DNA of 51,526 bases from Caulobacter sp. CCH9-E1 (GTDB lineage: Bacteria; Pseudomonadota; Alphaproteobacteria; Caulobacterales; Caulobacteraceae), in NCBI RefSeq assembly GCF_001556515.1, contig NZ_LSJA01000052.1, positions 1 through 51,526 of the forward strand, in the 5' to 3' direction. The notes under the pieces are model-generated. The model was given only the letters and a program-made list of their open reading frames with translations. It searched no databases and was not told the origin of the DNA. Shown in pieces: positions 16,807-25,710 of this stretch. How positions within the stretch are numbered: position 1 is the first letter of the stretch; each line of letters opens with the position of its first letter. A program made the translations under genes and the position numbers.

Positions 16807-17544
16807 CTACTTCTCGTCCAACAGCGCGATCCCGCGCCCTTTGCGCCAATGGCGCCACAACGGCGGCAGAAAGGCCAGCACGCCCATGCCGATGATCGGC
16901 AGATAGATGCGCGGCGAGAACAGGGTCTCCACCGTCGCCGCCCCGCCCTTGGCGAATATATGGCCCAACCCCGCGCCGATGCCGGCATAGACGAAAGAGC
17001 TCGGGATCATGCCGAGGATAGAGGCCAGGATGAAGATTCGCGCCCGGATGTTCATGACGCCCGCCGCCACATTGACCACCAGCAGGGGGAACGCGGGGAT
17101 CAGGCGAAGGGTCAGCAGATAGTTGAAGGCGTCGCCCTTGAAGCCCGCCTCGACCTTGGCCAGGAACGCGGTCGGCCTCTTGCGCAGCATGTCGCCGAAG
17201 GCGGTGCGGAAGACGAGATAGGTGATGGTCGAGCCGCCCGTGGCGCCGGTCACGGCCGCGAAGCCGCCGCCAATGGGGCCGAACAGGAAGCCGCCGGTCA
17301 GCGACAGGACCAGCGCTCCAGGCAACGAGATCGCCACCGAGCTGATGTAGATCGCCAGATAGATCGCCGCGCAAAGCAGCGGCCTTTCATGGGCGAAGGC
17401 CTGCAGCGCCGAGCCGCGGGCGCGCAGCTCCTCCAGCGAAATGTGGTCGGCCAGACCGCTGGCGAAGGCCGCGACGAACAGGATGACGATCAGCGCCAAG
17501 GGCCCGAAACGGCGCAGCAGCGTCAGGGCCCGATCGCGCGTCAT
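16807..17544 (-). CDS. TVP38/TMEM64 (SNARE-associated, DedA-superfamily) membrane protein
   Basis: A 245-residue integral membrane protein with about five to six hydrophobic segments. The family core is visible around ALVLSLTGGFLFGPIGGG, with GATGGSTITYLVFR and the second re-entrant-type segment RLIPAFPLLVVNVAAGV. DedA-superfamily proteins are thought to act in lipid transport or membrane homeostasis; the substrate here is unknown. The start overlaps the end of pyrD by four bases, so translation is likely coupled. A short positively charged C-terminus (RHWRKGRG) should face the cytoplasm. Confidence 0.88.
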   Translation of the reverse strand: MTRDRALTLLRRFGPLALIVILFVAAFASGLADHISLEELRARGSALQAFAHERPLLCAAIYLAIYISSVAISLPGALVLSLTGGFLFGPIGGGFAAVTGATGGSTITYLVFRTAFGDMLRKRPTAFLAKVEAGFKGDAFNYLLTLRLIPAFPLLVVNVAAGVMNIRARIFILASILGMIPSSFVYAGIGAGLGHIFAKGGAATVETLFSPRIYLPIIGMGVLAFLPPLWRHWRKGRGIALLDEK

Positions 17545-18599
17545 GCGGCGCCGACCGCGTCTTGCACGGCCGCGAAGCCGTCGGCCCGCAGGCGCGCGGC
17601 CAGCTCGCGCTTGATCCGCACGACCAGGCCCGGCCCGCCATAGACCAGCGCCGAATAGAGCTGCACGGCCTGCGCGCCGGCGCGGATCTTGGCGTAGGCG
17701 TCCGCGCCGCTGGCGACGCCGCCGGCGCCGATCAGGGCCACACGGCCGGCCGAGGCGGCGTGAAAGCGCTTCAGCACCGCCGTCGAGGGCTCAAGCAGGG
17801 CCGCGCCCGACAGGCCGCCGCTCTCGCCGGCCAGAGGCGATTTCAGGCTGTCGGGGCGCGCAATGGTGGTGTTGCTGACGATGATCGCATCGAGCTTCGC
17901 CCCCACGACAGTCTCGACGATCGCCTCGACCTCGCCGTCATCGAGATCCGGCGCGACCTTCAGGAAGATCGGATAGTCCCGGCCGGACCGAGCCTTCAGG
18001 CCCGCCCGCGCCTCGGCCAGGCGCCCCAGCAGTTCCTCCAGCGCCGCCTTGGTCTGCAGCGCGCGCAGGCCCGGCGTGTTGGGCGAGGAGATGTTGGCGG
18101 TGAAATAGTCCGACAGCCCCCACAGGCGCGTGAGGCCGGTGACATAGTCCTGGATGCGATCGGTCGCGTCCTTGTTGGCGCCGATGTTCGCGCCGACCAC
18201 GCCGCCACGACTCTTGCGCGCGGACAGGCGCGCGGCGAACGGCTCAAGTCCGCCATTGTTGAAGCCCATGCGGTTGATCACCGCCTGATCCTCGGTCAGG
18301 CGGAACAAGCGCGGACGCGGATTGCCGGCTTGGGCCAGCGGCGTGACCGTGCCCGCCTCGACGAAGCCGAAGCCGGCGGCCAGCATGGCGTCGGGAACCT
18401 CGGCGTTCTTGTCGAAGCCGGCGGCCAGGCCGATGCAGTTAGGCAGCGACAGGCCCGCCAGTTGCACCGCCAGGATTGGATCGTCGGGGCCGGCGTCGCG
18501 CGGTCCAAGCCCCAGCTTCAGCCCCTTGATGGCCAGGCCGTGCGCGTCCTCGGGGTCAAGAGCGTGCAGGGCGCGGGCGACGACGTCGTGAAGGCTCAT
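17541..18599 (-). CDS. pyrD: dihydroorotate dehydrogenase (quinone), class 2
   Basis: This 352-residue flavoenzyme oxidises dihydroorotate to orotate in pyrimidine synthesis, passing electrons to quinone at the inner membrane. The N-terminal helix region (about 1-40) is typical of class 2 enzymes. Further marks are LAAGFDKNAEVPDAML, RMGFNNGG, the active-site segment NISSPNTPGLR with the catalytic Ser, FLKVAPDL, the phosphate-binding LIGAGGVASG and VQLYSALVYGGPG. The start at 18599 overlaps the DUF952 gene by four bases and the stop overlaps the TVP38-like gene by four bases. A longer frame extending to 19007 is rejected because it runs through the neighbouring genes. Confidence 0.96.
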   Translation of the reverse strand: MSLHDVVARALHALDPEDAHGLAIKGLKLGLGPRDAGPDDPILAVQLAGLSLPNCIGLAAGFDKNAEVPDAMLAAGFGFVEAGTVTPLAQAGNPRPRLFRLTEDQAVINRMGFNNGGLEPFAARLSARKSRGGVVGANIGANKDATDRIQDYVTGLTRLWGLSDYFTANISSPNTPGLRALQTKAALEELLGRLAEARAGLKARSGRDYPIFLKVAPDLDDGEVEAIVETVVGAKLDAIIVSNTTIARPDSLKSPLAGESGGLSGAALLEPSTAVLKRFHAASAGRVALIGAGGVASGADAYAKIRAGAQAVQLYSALVYGGPGLVVRIKRELAARLRADGFAAVQDAVGAA

Positions 18600-18940
18600 G
18601 CGGAAAGAACGCCCAGTTGCGGCACGCCGTCGGCGTCCAGAACAAGATCGCGCTGGCTGATCACCTCGCTGATCAGCAGCGGGCGGTAGAGGTGTGGGAA
18701 CAGCGCCCCGCCGCGCGAGGCTTCCCACTTCAGGGCGTCGCCCAGCCCTTCGGTCTCGACGCCCAGCAGGACGAGGTCGGCCTGGCCGTGGAACCACTTG
18801 GCGGCGGTGTCCTGGGCCTGGTCGGCGGCCGACAAATGGATGAAGCCGTCGGCGAGGTCGACGGCCGAGCCGTCGAAACGGCCAGCAGCCTGGGCGGCCG
18901 CCCACTCGGCGCGCGACAGGATCTTGTAGACCAGGGTCAT
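18596..18940 (-). CDS. DUF952 family protein
   Basis: The product has 114 residues and shows the DUF952 pattern: LVYKILSRAEW at the start, DLADGFIHLSAADQ in the middle and FPHLYRPL near the end. The fold is related to RNA 2'-phosphotransferase/ADP-ribosyl-transferring enzymes in some classifications, but no activity is established for the family that I know of. It lies between sixA and pyrD with four-base overlaps on both sides. Confidence 0.9.
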   Translation of the reverse strand: MTLVYKILSRAEWAAAQAAGRFDGSAVDLADGFIHLSAADQAQDTAAKWFHGQADLVLLGVETEGLGDALKWEASRGGALFPHLYRPLLISEVISQRDLVLDADGVPQLGVLSA

Positions 18941-19452
18941 TCGCCGCCGGCTCCGCCGTGTTCATGGGCGTAGAAGAGATGCTCCAGCGTCGGCGCGTTC
19001 TGGCCATTCCAGGCGAAGACGACGACCGTGGCGGTCGGGAAGCGGCCGCGCAGCTTGTTGGTCTGGATCGGCGAGGCGCCGCCCTGCACGGCCATCCGCA
19101 GCGCCAGTTCGTGCAGGCCGGGATTGTGGCCGACCACCATCACCGTCCCAGCGCCTTCGCCGTGATCTTCCAGCGCCTGCAGGATGTCTTCCGGCTCAGC
19201 GTGATAGAGGTCGCGCAGATGCTCGACCCGCGCCTTCTGGCCGTGGGCCGTCAGCACCTGCTCGGCGGTTTCGCGCGTGCGCCGCGCCGAGGAGACCAGC
19301 AGCAGGGCGGGCGCGACTCCCGCATCGGCCAGGATACGGCCCATGACGGCGGCGTCGGCGCGGCCGCTGTCGACCAGCGCGCGCTCGAAGTCGCCCCCGC
19401 TTTGGGCGTGCCGCTCGGCCTTGCCGTGGCGCATCAGGATCAGTCGGTCCAT
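18937..19452 (-). CDS. sixA: SixA-type histidine phosphatase
   Basis: A 171-residue member of the histidine phosphatase (phosphoglycerate mutase-like) superfamily. The RHG motif is [10 protein letters not shown] with the catalytic His9, [12 protein letters not shown] supplies the second phosphate-pocket Arg, and [12 protein letters not shown] carries the second catalytic His. SixA proteins remove phosphate from phosphohistidine; the target here is unknown. I chose the ATG at 19452 because GGAGG lies five bases upstream; an in-frame ATG 12 bases earlier has no such site. It heads an operon of four genes overlapping by four bases each, and is divergent from metX across 79 bases. Confidence 0.85.
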   Translation of the reverse strand: MDRLILMRHGKAERHAQSGGDFERALVDSGRADAAVMGRILADAGVAPALLLVSSARRTRETAEQVLTAHGQKARVEHLRDLYHAEPEDILQALEDHGEGAGTVMVVGHNPGLHELALRMAVQGGASPIQTNKLRGRFPTATVVVFAWNGQNAPTLEHLFYAHEHGGAGGE

Positions 19453-19531
19453 GGCGTCCTCCATAGCCGCACCTTGGCCTGGCAGGAAGCGGGCGGTTGA
19501 CACCTTCTTCGCCAAGCGCTCCAAGGCGGGC

Positions 19532-20692
19532 ATGGCTGCGCTCGATCCGATCACGCCCGCCGCCCCGCCTGCTGGTGGGGGAACCTGGCGGTTTCCCGCC
19601 AACGAGCCCCTGTGGCTCGACTCCGGCGCCGTGCTGGAAGGGCTGGAGATCGGCTACCAGACCTATGGTCAGCTGAATGCGGACAAGTCCAACGCCATCC
19701 TGATCTGCCACGCCCTGACCGGCGACCAGTTCGTGGCCTCGCCGCACCCGACGACGGGCAAGCCCGGCTGGTGGCTGCGGATGATCGGGCCCGGCAAGCC
19801 GCTGGACCCGAACAAGCACTTCATCATCTGCTCGAACGTGATCGGCGGCTGCATGGGCTCGACCGGCCCCGCCTCGATCAATCCGGCCACCGGCAAGGCC
19901 TACGGCCTGACGTTCCCCGTCATCACCATCGCCGACATGGTGCGCGCCCAGGCCATGCTGGTGAAGGCGCTGGGCGTCGAGACCCTGTTCGCCGTGATCG
20001 GCGGATCGATGGGCGGCATGCAGGCCCAGCAGTGGGCGGTCGACTATCCCGAGCGGGTGTTCAGCGTCGTGGTCCTGGCCTCGGCCTCGCGCCACTCGGC
20101 CCAGAACATCGCCTTCCACGAGGTGGGACGCCAGGCGATCATGGCCGACCCGGACTGGCGCGGCGGCGCCTATGCCGAGCACGGCGTCCAGCCCAGCAAG
20201 GGCCTGGCCGTCGCGCGGATGGCCGCGCACATCACCTATCTGTCGGAACCGGCCCTGCAGCGGAAGTTCGGCCGCGAGCTGAAGCGCGACGGCCTGTCCT
20301 GGGGCTTCGACGCCGACTTCCAGGTCGAGAGCTACCTGCGCCACCAGGGCGCCAGCTTCGTCGATCGCTTCGACGCCAACAGCTATCTCTACATCACGCG
20401 GGCCACCGACTATTTCGACATCGCCGCCGCCCATGGCGGGGTGCTGGCCAAGGCTTTCACGGCTGCGCGGAACGTGCGATTCTGCGTGCTGAGCTTCACC
20501 AGCGACTGGCTGTACCCCACGGCCGAGAGCCGCCACCTGGTGCGCGCCCTGACCGCCGCCGGCGCCAAGGCCGCCTTCGTCGAGATCGAGAGCGACAAGG
20601 GCCACGACGCCTTCCTGCTGGACGAGCCGGTGATGGACGCGGCCCTGGCCGGCTTCATCAGTTCGGCCGAACGCGATCGGGGGCTGGCGTGA
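19532..20692 (+). CDS. metX: homoserine O-acetyltransferase/O-succinyltransferase MetX
   Basis: This 386-residue alpha/beta hydrolase acylates homoserine in methionine synthesis. Motifs are [28 protein letters not shown], the nucleophile elbow [14 protein letters not shown], the catalytic Asp in FTSDWLYP and the catalytic His in KGHDAFLL. Whether acetyl-CoA or succinyl-CoA is used cannot be settled by reading. The ATG at 19532 is chosen, preceded by AAGGCGG; the frame is open upstream into the divergent sixA gene. Its stop overlaps the GTG of metW, the usual metXW arrangement in proteobacteria. Confidence 0.95.
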   Translation: MAALDPITPAAPPAGGGTWRFPANEPLWLDSGAVLEGLEIGYQTYGQLNADKSNAILICHALTGDQFVASPHPTTGKPGWWLRMIGPGKPLDPNKHFIICSNVIGGCMGSTGPASINPATGKAYGLTFPVITIADMVRAQAMLVKALGVETLFAVIGGSMGGMQAQQWAVDYPERVFSVVVLASASRHSAQNIAFHEVGRQAIMADPDWRGGAYAEHGVQPSKGLAVARMAAHITYLSEPALQRKFGRELKRDGLSWGFDADFQVESYLRHQGASFVDRFDANSYLYITRATDYFDIAAAHGGVLAKAFTAARNVRFCVLSFTSDWLYPTAESRHLVRALTAAGAKAAFVEIESDKGHDAFLLDEPVMDAALAGFISSAERDRGLA

Positions 20693-21351
20693 CGATCATC
20701 CGCGAGGACTTCCGCGAGATCCTGCGCCTGGTGCGCCCCGGCTCGCGCGTGCTGGACGTCGGCTGCGGCGAAGGCGCGCTGCTGGACCTCCTGGCGCATG
20801 AAAAGCAGATCGACGGCCGTGGCCTGGAGCTCAGCGCCAGCGGCGTCGCCGCCTGCATGGCGCGCGGCCTGGCGGTGGTGCAGGGCGACGCCGATCAGGA
20901 CCTCGACCACTTCCCCGACCGCTCGTTCGACTACGCGGTTCTGTCCCAGACGCTTCAGGCGACGCGCAATCCGCGCCATGTCCTCAACGAGCTGCTGCGC
21001 ATCGCCGAGCGGGCCATCGTCTCGTTCCCCAACTTCGGCCACTGGCGCGTGCGCTGGTCGCTGCTGAGCCGCGGGCGGATGCCCGAGACCAAGGCCCTGC
21101 CCCTGCCCTGGTGGTCGACGCCGAACATCCACCTCTGCACCCTCGCCGACTTCATGGTCCTGACCGAGGACCTGAACCTGCGGGTCGACGCCTGCGCCGC
21201 CTTCGCCGGCAAGGGCGCGGCGCGGCCGATCGACCCGACCAAGGCGATCGAGAATTGGCGCTCGGAAAGCTGCCTCTTCATGCTCAGCCGCAATGGCGGA
21301 CCCGCGATCCGGGAACCTTCGCCGGGTTCGGGCGATCTTTTCGGCGGATGA
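20689..21351 (+). CDS. metW: methionine biosynthesis protein MetW
   Basis: A 220-residue class I methyltransferase-fold protein. The SAM-binding motif is [16 protein letters not shown], followed by [10 protein letters not shown], the segment [17 protein letters not shown] and [20 protein letters not shown], which are characteristic of MetW. It is needed with MetX for homoserine acylation in several proteobacteria. It starts at a GTG that overlaps the metX stop (GTGA), so the two are translationally coupled, and its own stop overlaps the next ATG. Confidence 0.95.
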   Translation: MTIIREDFREILRLVRPGSRVLDVGCGEGALLDLLAHEKQIDGRGLELSASGVAACMARGLAVVQGDADQDLDHFPDRSFDYAVLSQTLQATRNPRHVLNELLRIAERAIVSFPNFGHWRVRWSLLSRGRMPETKALPLPWWSTPNIHLCTLADFMVLTEDLNLRVDACAAFAGKGAARPIDPTKAIENWRSESCLFMLSRNGGPAIREPSPGSGDLFGG

Positions 21352-22127
21352 AGACGCTCCGTCTGATGACCTACAACGTCCACCGCTGCGTGGGCGCCGA
21401 CCGCAAGCTCGACGTGGAGCGTGTGGCCGAGGTGATCGCCGCCGAGAAACCCGACGTCGTGGCCCTGCAGGAGCTGGATGTGCGGCGCGCTCGCACGCGC
21501 GGCGTCGACCAGGCCCATCGCCTGGCTGAACTGCTGAAGATGAGCTTCCACTTCCACCCGGCCATGGCCGTGGAGGAGGAGCTCTATGGCGACGCCATCC
21601 TGACCGCCCTGCCCGAGCGCCGCATCAAGGCCAAGGGCCTGCCGCTCTATCGCCGCGTGCCGGGGCTGGAGCCGCGCGGCGCGCTGTGGGTCGAGGTCGA
21701 GGTCGGCGGAACCAAGGTGCAAATCATCAACACCCACCTGGGCCTGGTGCCCCAGGAGCAGAAGCGCCAGGCCGCCGCCCTGCTGGGTCCCGACTGGATG
21801 GGCGACGACGCCTGGGTCGCGCCGGGGGTGGTGCTGGGCGACTTCAACGCCACGCCCTATTCGGCGACCTATCGGATGCTGCGCACGGCCCTGCGCGACG
21901 CCCAGGCGCCGTCGCCCGCCTGGCCGCGCCCGGCGACCGCGACCTTCCCGTCCAGCTTCCCGTTCATGCGCATCGACCACGTCTTCCTGACGAAAGGCTT
22001 GGAGACGCGCGGCGTGCGCTCGCCCTATGACGCCCGCGCGCGGATGGCCTCGGACCACCTGCCGCTGGTGGTCGAGCTTGAGATCACGGCTGCAGACGCT
22101 CCGGCGGCGCCGGCGGCGGAGCGGTAA
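21348..22127 (+). CDS. endonuclease/exonuclease/phosphatase family protein
   Basis: The 259-residue product has the EEP (DNase I-like) active-site motifs in order: LMTYNVHRCVGAD, VALQELDV with the metal-binding Glu, NTHLGLVP, LGDFNATP and ASDHLPLVVELE. Substrates of this family range from DNA to phospholipids and inositol phosphates, so the target is open. It overlaps metW by four bases (ATGA) and is presumably the third gene of that operon. No signal peptide is visible. Its 3' end overlaps the convergent phospholipase D-like gene by 44 bases; the neighbourhood of two phosphodiesterase-type enzymes may hint at lipid metabolism, which is inference. Confidence 0.88.
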   Translation: MKTLRLMTYNVHRCVGADRKLDVERVAEVIAAEKPDVVALQELDVRRARTRGVDQAHRLAELLKMSFHFHPAMAVEEELYGDAILTALPERRIKAKGLPLYRRVPGLEPRGALWVEVEVGGTKVQIINTHLGLVPQEQKRQAAALLGPDWMGDDAWVAPGVVLGDFNATPYSATYRMLRTALRDAQAPSPAWPRPATATFPSSFPFMRIDHVFLTKGLETRGVRSPYDARARMASDHLPLVVELEITAADAPAAPAAER

Positions 22128-23595
22128 GCCGCGCCAGATCCCGCTTCAGGCGCGCGCGACGTCCCCACGGCCGCCAGGCGTCGTCGGGCGCCACGGCGTC
22201 GCCCAGGCTCCAGTCGGCGATGAACTTCTGGATGCGCCCCAGCTTACGGACCGGCGCCGGCCTTAAGCGACGCGGCGGGCCGCCGTGGACGTCCAGCGCG
22301 TTGATCGCCGCCGCCAGACCGCCTTCCCGCTCCATCGCCTTCAGCACGTCGTTCGCCGAGCGGTCGATGAAGTGGCCGACCAGCCGTCCCAGAAACGCCC
22401 TAACGGTCTGGCGCTCGAGATCGGTGCGCGCCTCGAAGGCCAGGTCGCACTCGCTGTCGAGGCCGATGGAGCGGTTGTTGAGATTGGCCGAGCCGATCCG
22501 CAGCAGCCGGTCGTCGATGATCGTCACCTTGGAGTGGACGATGATCGGCCCGCCATTGGGCGTATGGGCCGAGAAGGCCGAGAAGCGCTTGTGGATGTCG
22601 ACCTCGCGCAGGCGGTTGATCGCCGCGATCCGGGCGCTGTCCATGGTCATCTGGTCGAAATAGCTGGGGCTGCGCGCCGGGCCGACCGTGACGACCTCTG
22701 GACCGTCCGACTCGAACAGGCGCTCGGCCAGCGCTTCGACGATGATCGGCGAGGTCAGGTACTGGTTCTCCAGATAGATCAGCCGTCGCGCGCTTCGGAT
22801 CGCCGCCAGGTGCAGCAGCAGGCACTCGGTGATCTCCGGACGGCCCCGCCATTCGGCCGAGGTGCGGGCCACCGCGACGGGCAAGCGCCTCAGATCGGGC
22901 CTCAAGTAGTCGGGCCAGGGGGTGACCTCGGGCCGCGCCGGGCGCTCGATCGCGTCCCCGCCCGAAGCGCGCCAGCGATCGATGAACAGGTCGGCCACCG
23001 CCTCGGCGGCGCGGCCGTCGACCAGCATCGAGACTTCGTGGCGCGGCGGATAGTGGCGGCCGGTCGGCAGCCGACGCAGCGGATTGTTGTCCAGGTGGCG
23101 ACAGTCGTCCCAGCGATCCACGCCGATGTCGCCGCCGCTGACCAGGGCGGTGACGCCGTCGATGATCACCGCCTTCTGGTGGTGGCAGGCGCTGGCCGGT
23201 AGGGTGGCGTCCAGCCGATACTTCACCCGCGAGCCGGCGAAGAAGGCCGCCCCGCGATGCGGCCCGAACAGCTGCGAGGCCGCGATCGGAAACGGCATGT
23301 CCCAGGTCAGCACCCGCACGTCCAGCGCCGGGTTCAGCGCCGCCTGCCGGCGCAGGATCAAGCCGATGCGGTCGGCCTGGATCGGGTCGCGGCTCTTGCG
23401 CACGCGGTCGGGATCAAGGCGCGTCAGCGGATCGAACACCCAGGCCAGGATCCAGATCGACTTCCTGGCCGACAATAGAAGCGGCTTGAGCGCGTCGAAC
23501 GTCTCGTCGTTGTCGATCATCAAGGCCACCCGGTCGGCGGCCTCGACGCGCCAGCAGGTCTGGCCCGGCTCAAAAACGGAAGAAACAGAATCCAT
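22084..23595 (-). CDS. phospholipase D/cardiolipin synthase-like protein
   Basis: The 503-residue protein has two HKD phosphodiesterase motifs: HHQKAVIID (His139, Lys141, Asp146) followed by SGGDIGVDRWDD, and VHSKVTIIDDRLLRIGSANLNNRS in the C-terminal half. It therefore belongs to the PLD superfamily and could hydrolyse phospholipids or transfer phosphatidyl groups, as in cardiolipin synthase. There is no clear N-terminal membrane anchor, in contrast to classical bacterial cardiolipin synthases. The last 15 codons lie antisense to the end of the EEP-family gene. The ATG at 23595 is the first in the frame. Confidence 0.92.
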   Translation of the reverse strand: MDSVSSVFEPGQTCWRVEAADRVALMIDNDETFDALKPLLLSARKSIWILAWVFDPLTRLDPDRVRKSRDPIQADRIGLILRRQAALNPALDVRVLTWDMPFPIAASQLFGPHRGAAFFAGSRVKYRLDATLPASACHHQKAVIIDGVTALVSGGDIGVDRWDDCRHLDNNPLRRLPTGRHYPPRHEVSMLVDGRAAEAVADLFIDRWRASGGDAIERPARPEVTPWPDYLRPDLRRLPVAVARTSAEWRGRPEITECLLLHLAAIRSARRLIYLENQYLTSPIIVEALAERLFESDGPEVVTVGPARSPSYFDQMTMDSARIAAINRLREVDIHKRFSAFSAHTPNGGPIIVHSKVTIIDDRLLRIGSANLNNRSIGLDSECDLAFEARTDLERQTVRAFLGRLVGHFIDRSANDVLKAMEREGGLAAAINALDVHGGPPRRLRPAPVRKLGRIQKFIADWSLGDAVAPDDAWRPWGRRARLKRDLARLTAPPPAPPERLQP

Positions 23596-23685
23596 GTCGC
23601 CCTGAACGCCGTGAACCTGGACAACGCGCGGAGCCTAGCTATGGCTCCGCTTCAAGGCGAGGTCGTGTCGAAAGACGCTCGGACG

Positions 23686-24030
23686 TTATCCCGCGATGGC
23701 GGCCGCGTCACGTTCGCCGGTGCGGATGCGCAGGGCCTGCTCCAGGTCCATCACGAAGACCTTGCCGTCACCGATCTTGCCGGTGTTGGCGGTGCGCTGC
23801 AGGGCCTCGATCACGGGCTCGAGCACGTCGGTCGGCACGGCGATCTCCAGCTTCACCTTGGGCAGCAGCTTCACTTCGTATTCTGCGCCGCGATAGACCT
23901 CGGTCTTGCCCTTCTGCCGGCCATAGCCGCGCACCTCGGTCACCGTCAGGCCGGACGCCCCCGCCTCGGTGACCGCTTCGAGCACCGCGTCCAGGCGGCT
24001 CGGCTTAATCACGGCGACGATCATCTTCAT
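23686..24030 (-). CDS. P-II family nitrogen regulatory protein (GlnB/GlnK type)
   Basis: A 114-residue trimeric signal protein. It begins MKMIVAVIKPSRLDAVLEAV and has the T-loop GRQKGKTEVYRGAEYEV with the uridylylation site Tyr51, then the B-loop TGKIGDGKVFV and the ending RIRTGERDAAAI. It should bind ATP/ADP and 2-oxoglutarate and control nitrogen targets. The ATG at 24030 gives the exact family length. It stands alone, without glnA or amtB beside it, so I cannot assign it as GlnB or GlnK. The T-loop (KTEVYRGAEYEVKLLPK) is slightly divergent from the common HTELYRGAEY form. Confidence 0.93.
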   Translation of the reverse strand: MKMIVAVIKPSRLDAVLEAVTEAGASGLTVTEVRGYGRQKGKTEVYRGAEYEVKLLPKVKLEIAVPTDVLEPVIEALQRTANTGKIGDGKVFVMDLEQALRIRTGERDAAAIAG

Positions 24031-24108
24031 GGCGGGCTCCAACGAGCGAACAGGGGATTGCGACTCCAAGCTAGGCGTCCGAAGGCCCGGCTCCAAGCCC
24101 GTTCGCGC

Positions 24109-24894
24109 TCAAGGCTTGCTCGGCGCCTTATGAACGGGCGCCGGGCGCCCCTTGCCGTGACGCACCGGGGCCGGGCCGGCGGGACTGGGCAGCAGCACGC
24201 CCGGGGCGAACACGCGCGCCGGCGCCTTTCGCCCCTGGGGCTTCACGGCGAAGGTCTGCTTGATCGCCTCCATCAGGATCACGCCGGCGAAGCGCGGCCA
24301 CAGGCGCGCCCCCACCTGCTCGAAGCCCTCGGCCCAGCCCGACATGGCGGCGAACGGCGGCACATAGAGCGCCCGCGTCCAGCCGGCGGGCTCGAGCCCC
24401 GCCTCGCGGATCAGGCTCTCCAGCTGGCTGCGGCTGTAGGGACGCCCGTGGCCGAAGGGCGTGCCCTCGGCCCCAGCCCAAACGCCGTCGCGCGACGAGA
24501 CCGCGACGATCAGGCGGCCGGTCGGCGCCATGACCCGGCCGATCTCGGCCAGCAGGGCGGCGGGGTCGTCGGCCTCTTCCAGCGCATGGACGGCCAGCAC
24601 GCGGTCGAACAGGGCGTTCGGCAAGGGCAGCGCCGTCTCTTCGACGAGACAGGCCTGGTTGCGGCCGCCGTGGGGCCAGACCTCGACCCCCTGCTGAGCC
24701 GGCATGACGGCGACGACGCGGCGGGCGTTGGCGCGGGCGGCGTCGAGGAACGGCGTGGCGTAGCCGAGGCCCAGCACGTCCAGGCCCCGGGTGTCGCCCC
24801 AGGCTTCCTCGACCTTTCGCGTCAGCATGGTCCGGGCGGCACGCCCCAGCGGGGCGGCGTAGAAGGCCCTGAGATCGAGCACGTCGCGGCGCAT
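24109..24894 (-). CDS. class I SAM-dependent methyltransferase
   Basis: The 261-residue protein has a methyltransferase type 11-like core. Motif I is LDVLGLGYATPFLDAARAN, shortened and not the classical GxGxG; the later motif is LPLPNALFDRVLAVHALEEADDP, with EIGRVMAPTGRLIVAVSSR. The C-terminal 40 residues are Pro/Lys-rich and low in complexity. It is divergent from gloB with 66 bases between the start codons, a pairing that may be functional. The substrate cannot be deduced. Confidence 0.85.
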   Translation of the reverse strand: MRRDVLDLRAFYAAPLGRAARTMLTRKVEEAWGDTRGLDVLGLGYATPFLDAARANARRVVAVMPAQQGVEVWPHGGRNQACLVEETALPLPNALFDRVLAVHALEEADDPAALLAEIGRVMAPTGRLIVAVSSRDGVWAGAEGTPFGHGRPYSRSQLESLIREAGLEPAGWTRALYVPPFAAMSGWAEGFEQVGARLWPRFAGVILMEAIKQTFAVKPQGRKAPARVFAPGVLLPSPAGPAPVRHGKGRPAPVHKAPSKP

Positions 24895-24960
24895 TGAGTC
24901 TCCCGAGCTTGGAGGTCACCCTTGTATTCGCGCCCGCGTCGTGGCGATAGAGCTAGCGCC

Positions 24961-25710
24961 ATGCCGATCACCGTCCATCAGTTCCCCTGCCTGTCCGACA
25001 ACTACGGCTTTCTCGTTCGCGACGAGGCCAGCGGCCAGGTCGCGACGATCGACACGCCCGACGCCGAGGCGATCCTGGCGAAGCTGGGCGCGCTGGGCTG
25101 GACGCTGGACCTGATCCTCAACACCCACTGGCACCCGGACCACGCCGGCGGCAACGCGACGCTGAAGGCGGCGACGGGCGCGACGATCGCGGGTCCCGAG
25201 GAGGTGACGCGGATCGCGCCGCTGGATCGCGCGCTCCGGGACGGCGATACGATCATGCTGGGCGAGACCCGCTTCGACGTGCTGGACACCGGCGGCCACA
25301 CCCTGGGCCATATCAGCTATCACGACGCGGCCGACGGGATCGCCTTCGTCGGCGACACCCTGTTCGCCCTGGGCTGCGGCCGCCTGTTCGAGGGCACGGC
25401 CGAGCAGATGTGGGCCTCGCTGTCGCGGCTGGCCGCCCTGCCCGGCCAGACCACCGTTTATTGCGCGCACGAATACACCGCTTCGAACGCACGCTTCGCG
25501 CTGTCGGTCGACGACGGCCCGGCCTTGAGGGCGCGGGTCGACGCCGTGTTCGCCGCTCGCGAGCGCGGCGAGCCGACCGTGCCCACCACCATCGCCGCCG
25601 AGAAGGCGACCAATCCATTCCTGCGCGCGCCATTGCTGCGTCCCGACGCGGCCACGGCCGCCGAGGCCTTCGCCGAGATCCGCGCCGCCAAGGATAGCTT
25701 CAAGGGATGA
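24961..25710 (+). CDS. gloB: hydroxyacylglutathione hydrolase (glyoxalase II)
   Basis: This 249-residue metallo-beta-lactamase-fold enzyme hydrolyses S-D-lactoylglutathione, the second step of methylglyoxal detoxification. The binuclear metal site is NTHWHPDHAGG (His56, His58, Asp60, His61), with DTGGHTLGHIS, FVGDTLFALGCGRLFEG and CAHEYTASNARFA. The C-terminal substrate-binding domain (PTTIAAEKATNPFLR) is complete. The ATG at 24961 matches the family start (PITVHQFPCLSDNYGFLV); an upstream frame extension is rejected. Its stop overlaps the cupin gene by four bases. Confidence 0.95.
   Translation: MPITVHQFPCLSDNYGFLVRDEASGQVATIDTPDAEAILAKLGALGWTLDLILNTHWHPDHAGGNATLKAATGATIAGPEEVTRIAPLDRALRDGDTIMLGETRFDVLDTGGHTLGHISYHDAADGIAFVGDTLFALGCGRLFEGTAEQMWASLSRLAALPGQTTVYCAHEYTASNARFALSVDDGPALRARVDAVFAARERGEPTVPTTIAAEKATNPFLRAPLLRPDAATAAEAFAEIRAAKDSFKG

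Noticed and set aside
17541..19007. Extended 488-codon start for pyrD
   Set aside because: The extra 136 residues are an out-of-frame reading of the DUF952 gene; the family start is at 18599.
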